A stretch of 18,390 bases of DNA, from the NCBI GenBank assembly GCA_016793585.1, contig JAEUJR010000377.1, positions 1-18,390 of the forward strand, written 5' to 3'. How positions within the stretch are numbered: position 1 is the first letter of the stretch; each line of letters opens with the position of its first letter. Positions 16,267-18,390 of this stretch are shown one piece after another. Made by a program: the position numbers and the translations under genes. The DNA is from Archangium sp. Its GTDB lineage: Bacteria > Myxococcota > Myxococcia > Myxococcales > Myxococcaceae. The notes under the pieces are model-generated. The model saw only the letters and a list, made by a program, of their open reading frames with translations. It had not been told where the DNA came from and searched no databases.

Positions 16267-17571
16267 TCACCGCTCGGTGCGCCGCTCGACGGCCGTCACC
16301 GTGAAGGCCTGCTCGACGTGCTGCCACTCGCCCTCGTAGCGGGGATACCGCCAGGTCTCGAACTGTGCGCGCAGACACTGCCCAAGCTCTGAGGTGTCGA
16401 GGTTCTGGTTCTTGAAGTGCACCTCGCCCACTCGCCCGTCGTTGAACACCATCCACCGCACCTCGTAGCGGACGGCGTCGGGCGGTTTGAGGCGGCGGGC
16501 CTGGGCCGAGAGGCACTCCTGCAGCAGCGGCGCGTAGTGCTCGTTCACCATGCGCACCTGGTCGCCCGTCAGGCCTTCGCGCGGCTTCTCCTTCGAGAAG
16601 TCGCGAAACGACCACCGGCCGGTGAGCTGCTTCTCGAGCTTGCGGCAGGCGCCCGGCCCGTTCGCGCCGTCGAAGGCCGCGCAGACGACGTCGGTCTCGG
16701 CAGGCCGGCCCCAGGCGCGCTCGGCTTCGGGCAACGTGCTGGCGAAGGCCTGCGCGTCTCTGATGGCGAAGCGCGCCGCGTCGTCGAGTCTCTTCTCGGC
16801 CTTCGCCCTCGCCACCAGCTGCGCGAGCGCCCGTCGCTGCACCGTCACGCACGCGGCTGAGTCACACTGCTGGTCGACGGTGTTGAAGAGCGCCACCTGC
16901 TTCGGCTCGGGCGCCGACAACGCGCGCACGAAGGTGGCCCGCGCGAGCAGCAGCTCGTCACGCCGGCGCTTGGCCGTCTTCTCAGCGTCGGCGAAGCAGC
17001 GCTCGGGCTTCTTCGCGCGCTCCGAGGCCTTGAAGCAGGCGTCGGCCTTCTGCACGTCGGAGACCTCGTCGCGCAGCGCCTTCGTCGCCGAAGGGTCGAG
17101 CCGGGCCGTCGAGACGAGGGCGTTGAGGGCCTGCGTGCGGCACACCTCGACGCCTTCACCGCCACAGGTGACGAGCCAGTCGCGCGCGGCCTTCTGCGCC
17201 TCGGGCGCTGCGTTCGACGCCAGCGCTACCTTGAACGACAGCTCTGCCGCCTTGATGCGCTCGTGCACGCCGAGGCTGGTGGCCGCCTTCATCGCGCGCA
17301 CCGACTCGGCCTTCGCGCTCTCGAGGTCGTTCGACGCCAGCGCCTTCTGTGACGAGTCACACGCCTCGCGAAAGGGCGCGCGCACGTCGGGCAGGGGCGG
17401 CGGCGGCTTCGCGCTCACCGCAGGCGCTGCAGCCGTGGGCTCGGGCTCGAACGCCGCGGCCACCTCGGACTCTTCGGGCTTCGGCGTGGTGCTCGCCGCC
17501 GGTGCCGGGCTCGAGGTCGCACAACCGAACATCGTGAGCGTCAGAAGGGCCGGCCACCGCACGGGCGGCAC
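16267..17571 (-). CDS. Cys-rich helical lipoprotein with AgmX/PglI-like C-terminal domain
   Basis: A 434-residue predicted lipoprotein: hydrophobic start, lipobox M-F-G-C with Cys17, then a low-complexity Pro/Ala/Glu linker (18-62). The middle (about 65-330) is Ala/Lys/Glu-rich helix with cysteines in close pairs (TCGGEGVEVC, ACFKASERAKKPERC, CDSAAC, CAAFDGANGPGAC), suggesting disulfide-braced helical hairpins or TPR-like repeats. The last 94 residues (from about 341), with a Cys-containing helix, VRWMVFNDGRVGEV, a second Cys helix (GQCLRAQFETWRYP) and a final strand, resemble the AgmX/PglI C-terminal domain of myxobacterial proteins, itself similar to TonB C-termini. That match is by pattern only. 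The start is GTG 17571; GTG 17562 is possible. Neither has a clear ribosome binding site. Confidence 0.75.
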   Translation of the reverse strand: MPPVRWPALLTLTMFGCATSSPAPAASTTPKPEESEVAAAFEPEPTAAAPAVSAKPPPPLPDVRAPFREACDSSQKALASNDLESAKAESVRAMKAATSLGVHERIKAAELSFKVALASNAAPEAQKAARDWLVTCGGEGVEVCRTQALNALVSTARLDPSATKALRDEVSDVQKADACFKASERAKKPERCFADAEKTAKRRRDELLLARATFVRALSAPEPKQVALFNTVDQQCDSAACVTVQRRALAQLVARAKAEKRLDDAARFAIRDAQAFASTLPEAERAWGRPAETDVVCAAFDGANGPGACRKLEKQLTGRWSFRDFSKEKPREGLTGDQVRMVNEHYAPLLQECLSAQARRLKPPDAVRYEVRWMVFNDGRVGEVHFKNQNLDTSELGQCLRAQFETWRYPRYEGEWQHVEQAFTVTAVERRTER

Positions 17572-17638
17572 TGTGACCGTCTGCGCATGTGGGCGTCAAC
17601 GCGCACGAACGGCGCGCGCGCGATGCGTCATCGCACGT

Positions 17639-18007
17639 TCAGCGAAACACGTACTGCCGCATGAAGGTCGACGTGATGGGCCGCTCGGCCATGGCTTCGT
17701 CGATGGCTTCGAGGCTCGACTGGTTGATGCGCACGAACCGCAGGCCCGCTTCCGCCGTGCCGTCGTCTTGCGTTCGCACCCAGCGCACCTCGGCGACCGC
17801 TTCGACGGTGCCCGTGGGCAGGTCGACCTTGAGGTGAATCGACTGGCCCTTCGCCATCGCCGCGCCGATGCCAGCCAGGCAGAGGCCGGTGCGCGAGATG
17901 TCGGTGACGGCGCCGCGGAAGAGGAACGTGCCTCCCGAACCGAAGAAACGGGCCTGGCAGGTGTAGCGGCGGTCGTTGCGGAGTTCGGGGTACATGTTCG
18001 CCCGCAT
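17639..18007 (-). CDS. PilZ domain protein, likely c-di-GMP binding
   Basis: A 122-residue single-domain PilZ protein. Both c-di-GMP contact motifs are present: R10-N-D-R-R14 (the RxxxR motif) and D36-I-S-R-T-G41 (the D/N-x-S-x-x-G motif), followed by the usual beta-barrel strands and EVRWVR (73-78). It is therefore probably a competent c-di-GMP receptor that works through a partner. The ATG at 18007 was chosen since the RxxxR motif follows soon after, as usual; ATG 17995 is also possible. The frame stays open for 53 more codons upstream, but that part is unlike PilZ proteins. A 67-base gap separates its end from the start of the lipoprotein gene on the same strand. Confidence 0.9.
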   Translation of the reverse strand: MRANMYPELRNDRRYTCQARFFGSGGTFLFRGAVTDISRTGLCLAGIGAAMAKGQSIHLKVDLPTGTVEAVAEVRWVRTQDDGTAEAGLRFVRINQSSLEAIDEAMAERPITSTFMRQYVFR

Positions 18008-18226
18008 CACTCCATGGTTCGTGCCACGTGTCGATGTGGCTGGAATGTGACTGAGCCCGTTTGGCGGGGCCGCTCGATGGTGAGGGTGTTCGCCCCCAGC
18101 GCTGGAGCGAGGCTGCACCATTCCAGTGAAGGTGCACGTCTTCGGCAGGGCTGGCGTGCGTGTCATGGATCATCGGCGTGTGGGTGTATGTGGCTCTGTA
18201 AGGTTCTGAAATCGTTCGGGTTCGTA
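18008..18226. other. Divergent intergenic region, no clear elements
   Basis: 219 bases between the PilZ gene (minus) and the partial secreted-protein gene (plus). The right end (about 18185-18227) is richer in A and T than its surroundings and may hold the plus-strand promoter. No sigma-54-type GG-N10-GC element and no convincing -35/-10 pair was found. Confidence 0.3.
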
Positions 18227-18390
18227 ATGGCACGAGGTTCGCTGGACGCACCCGTCATGGTCGTGCCGGCGTTTTGGAAATCAGTCGTCTTGGGAGCTCT
18301 GATCGCCGTGTCGTTGGCGAGCGCTCCCGCCCACGCCTGCGACGCCATCAGCGGCATTCAGGGGTTTCAAGCGCTGCCCGCCGAAGGGTC
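18227..18390 (+). CDS. Secreted protein, N-terminal part (3' end outside window)
   Basis: An open frame that runs off the right end. From the ATG at 18257 it encodes a classic signal peptide: Trp-Lys, then the hydrophobic run VVLGALIAVSLAS and a P-A-H-A cleavage site, followed by Cys-Asp-Ala as the first mature residues. Starting at 18227 adds ten residues in front (MARGSLDAPV). A Cys directly after A-H-A could also be read as a lipobox-like position, but the residues before it fit signal peptidase I better. Only about 17 mature residues are visible, so no function can be given. No strong ribosome binding site precedes either ATG. The opposite strand also has a short open frame here, but it shows no protein-like features. 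Confidence 0.55.
   Translation, partial: MARGSLDAPVMVVPAFWKSVVLGALIAVSLASAPAHACDAISGIQGFQALPAEG

Overview
High-GC DNA with very strong G/C preference in third codon positions. The gene set includes several predicted lipoproteins, a PilZ protein, a lipoprotein whose C-terminus resembles the AgmX/PglI domain, a peptidase of the S37 (PS-10) type and a cupin family common in soil bacteria. This points to a Myxococcota-like deltaproteobacterial lineage; that is an inference from gene content, not a proven placement. No tRNA, rRNA, CRISPR array, transposase or attachment site was seen, and the window reads as gene-dense chromosomal sequence.

Layout. (1) 2-2133, plus strand: the end of a urease operon, with the C-terminal part of UreC followed by the accessory GTPase pathway genes ureF and ureG. 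There is no ureE between ureC and ureF, and UreG carries a histidine-rich N-terminus. (2) 2150-3580: an alpha/beta hydrolase (minus) divergent from a small cupin (plus), with a palindromic element between them. (3) 3652-4726, plus: a two-gene unit made of a lipoprotein with a C-terminal CXXCH haem motif, like class II cytochromes c, and a small four-helix membrane protein. (4) 4819-10316, plus: a complete czcCBA-type tripartite heavy-metal efflux operon (outer-membrane factor, lipoprotein adaptor, RND pump) with overlapping or closely spaced genes. (5) 10321-13990, minus: a large S37-like serine peptidase lipoprotein and, upstream of it, an ADP-ribosylglycohydrolase-fold protein with an altered second metal motif. 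(6) 14243-15217, plus: an NAD(P)-dependent extended short-chain dehydrogenase/epimerase. (7) 15245-18007, minus: a membrane-anchored metallo-beta-lactamase-fold hydrolase, a Cys-rich AgmX/PglI-like lipoprotein and a short PilZ protein. (8) 18227-18390, plus: the start of a secreted protein that runs off the window.

How the genes relate. The urease genes serve nickel enzyme maturation. The czc operon exports divalent cations across both membranes; its TM4 residues fit the divalent-metal/proton class. The two modules could meet in nickel homeostasis, but they are separated by unrelated genes and this is only a hypothesis. The other genes look like ordinary single genes or pairs. I do not see an obvious new multi-gene system. 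The most unusual individual items are the His-rich UreG without a neighbouring ureE, the GGEVDV motif in the ADP-ribosylglycohydrolase-like protein, the haem lipoprotein/membrane protein pair in front of czcCBA, and the large unrecognised N-terminal region of the S37-like peptidase.
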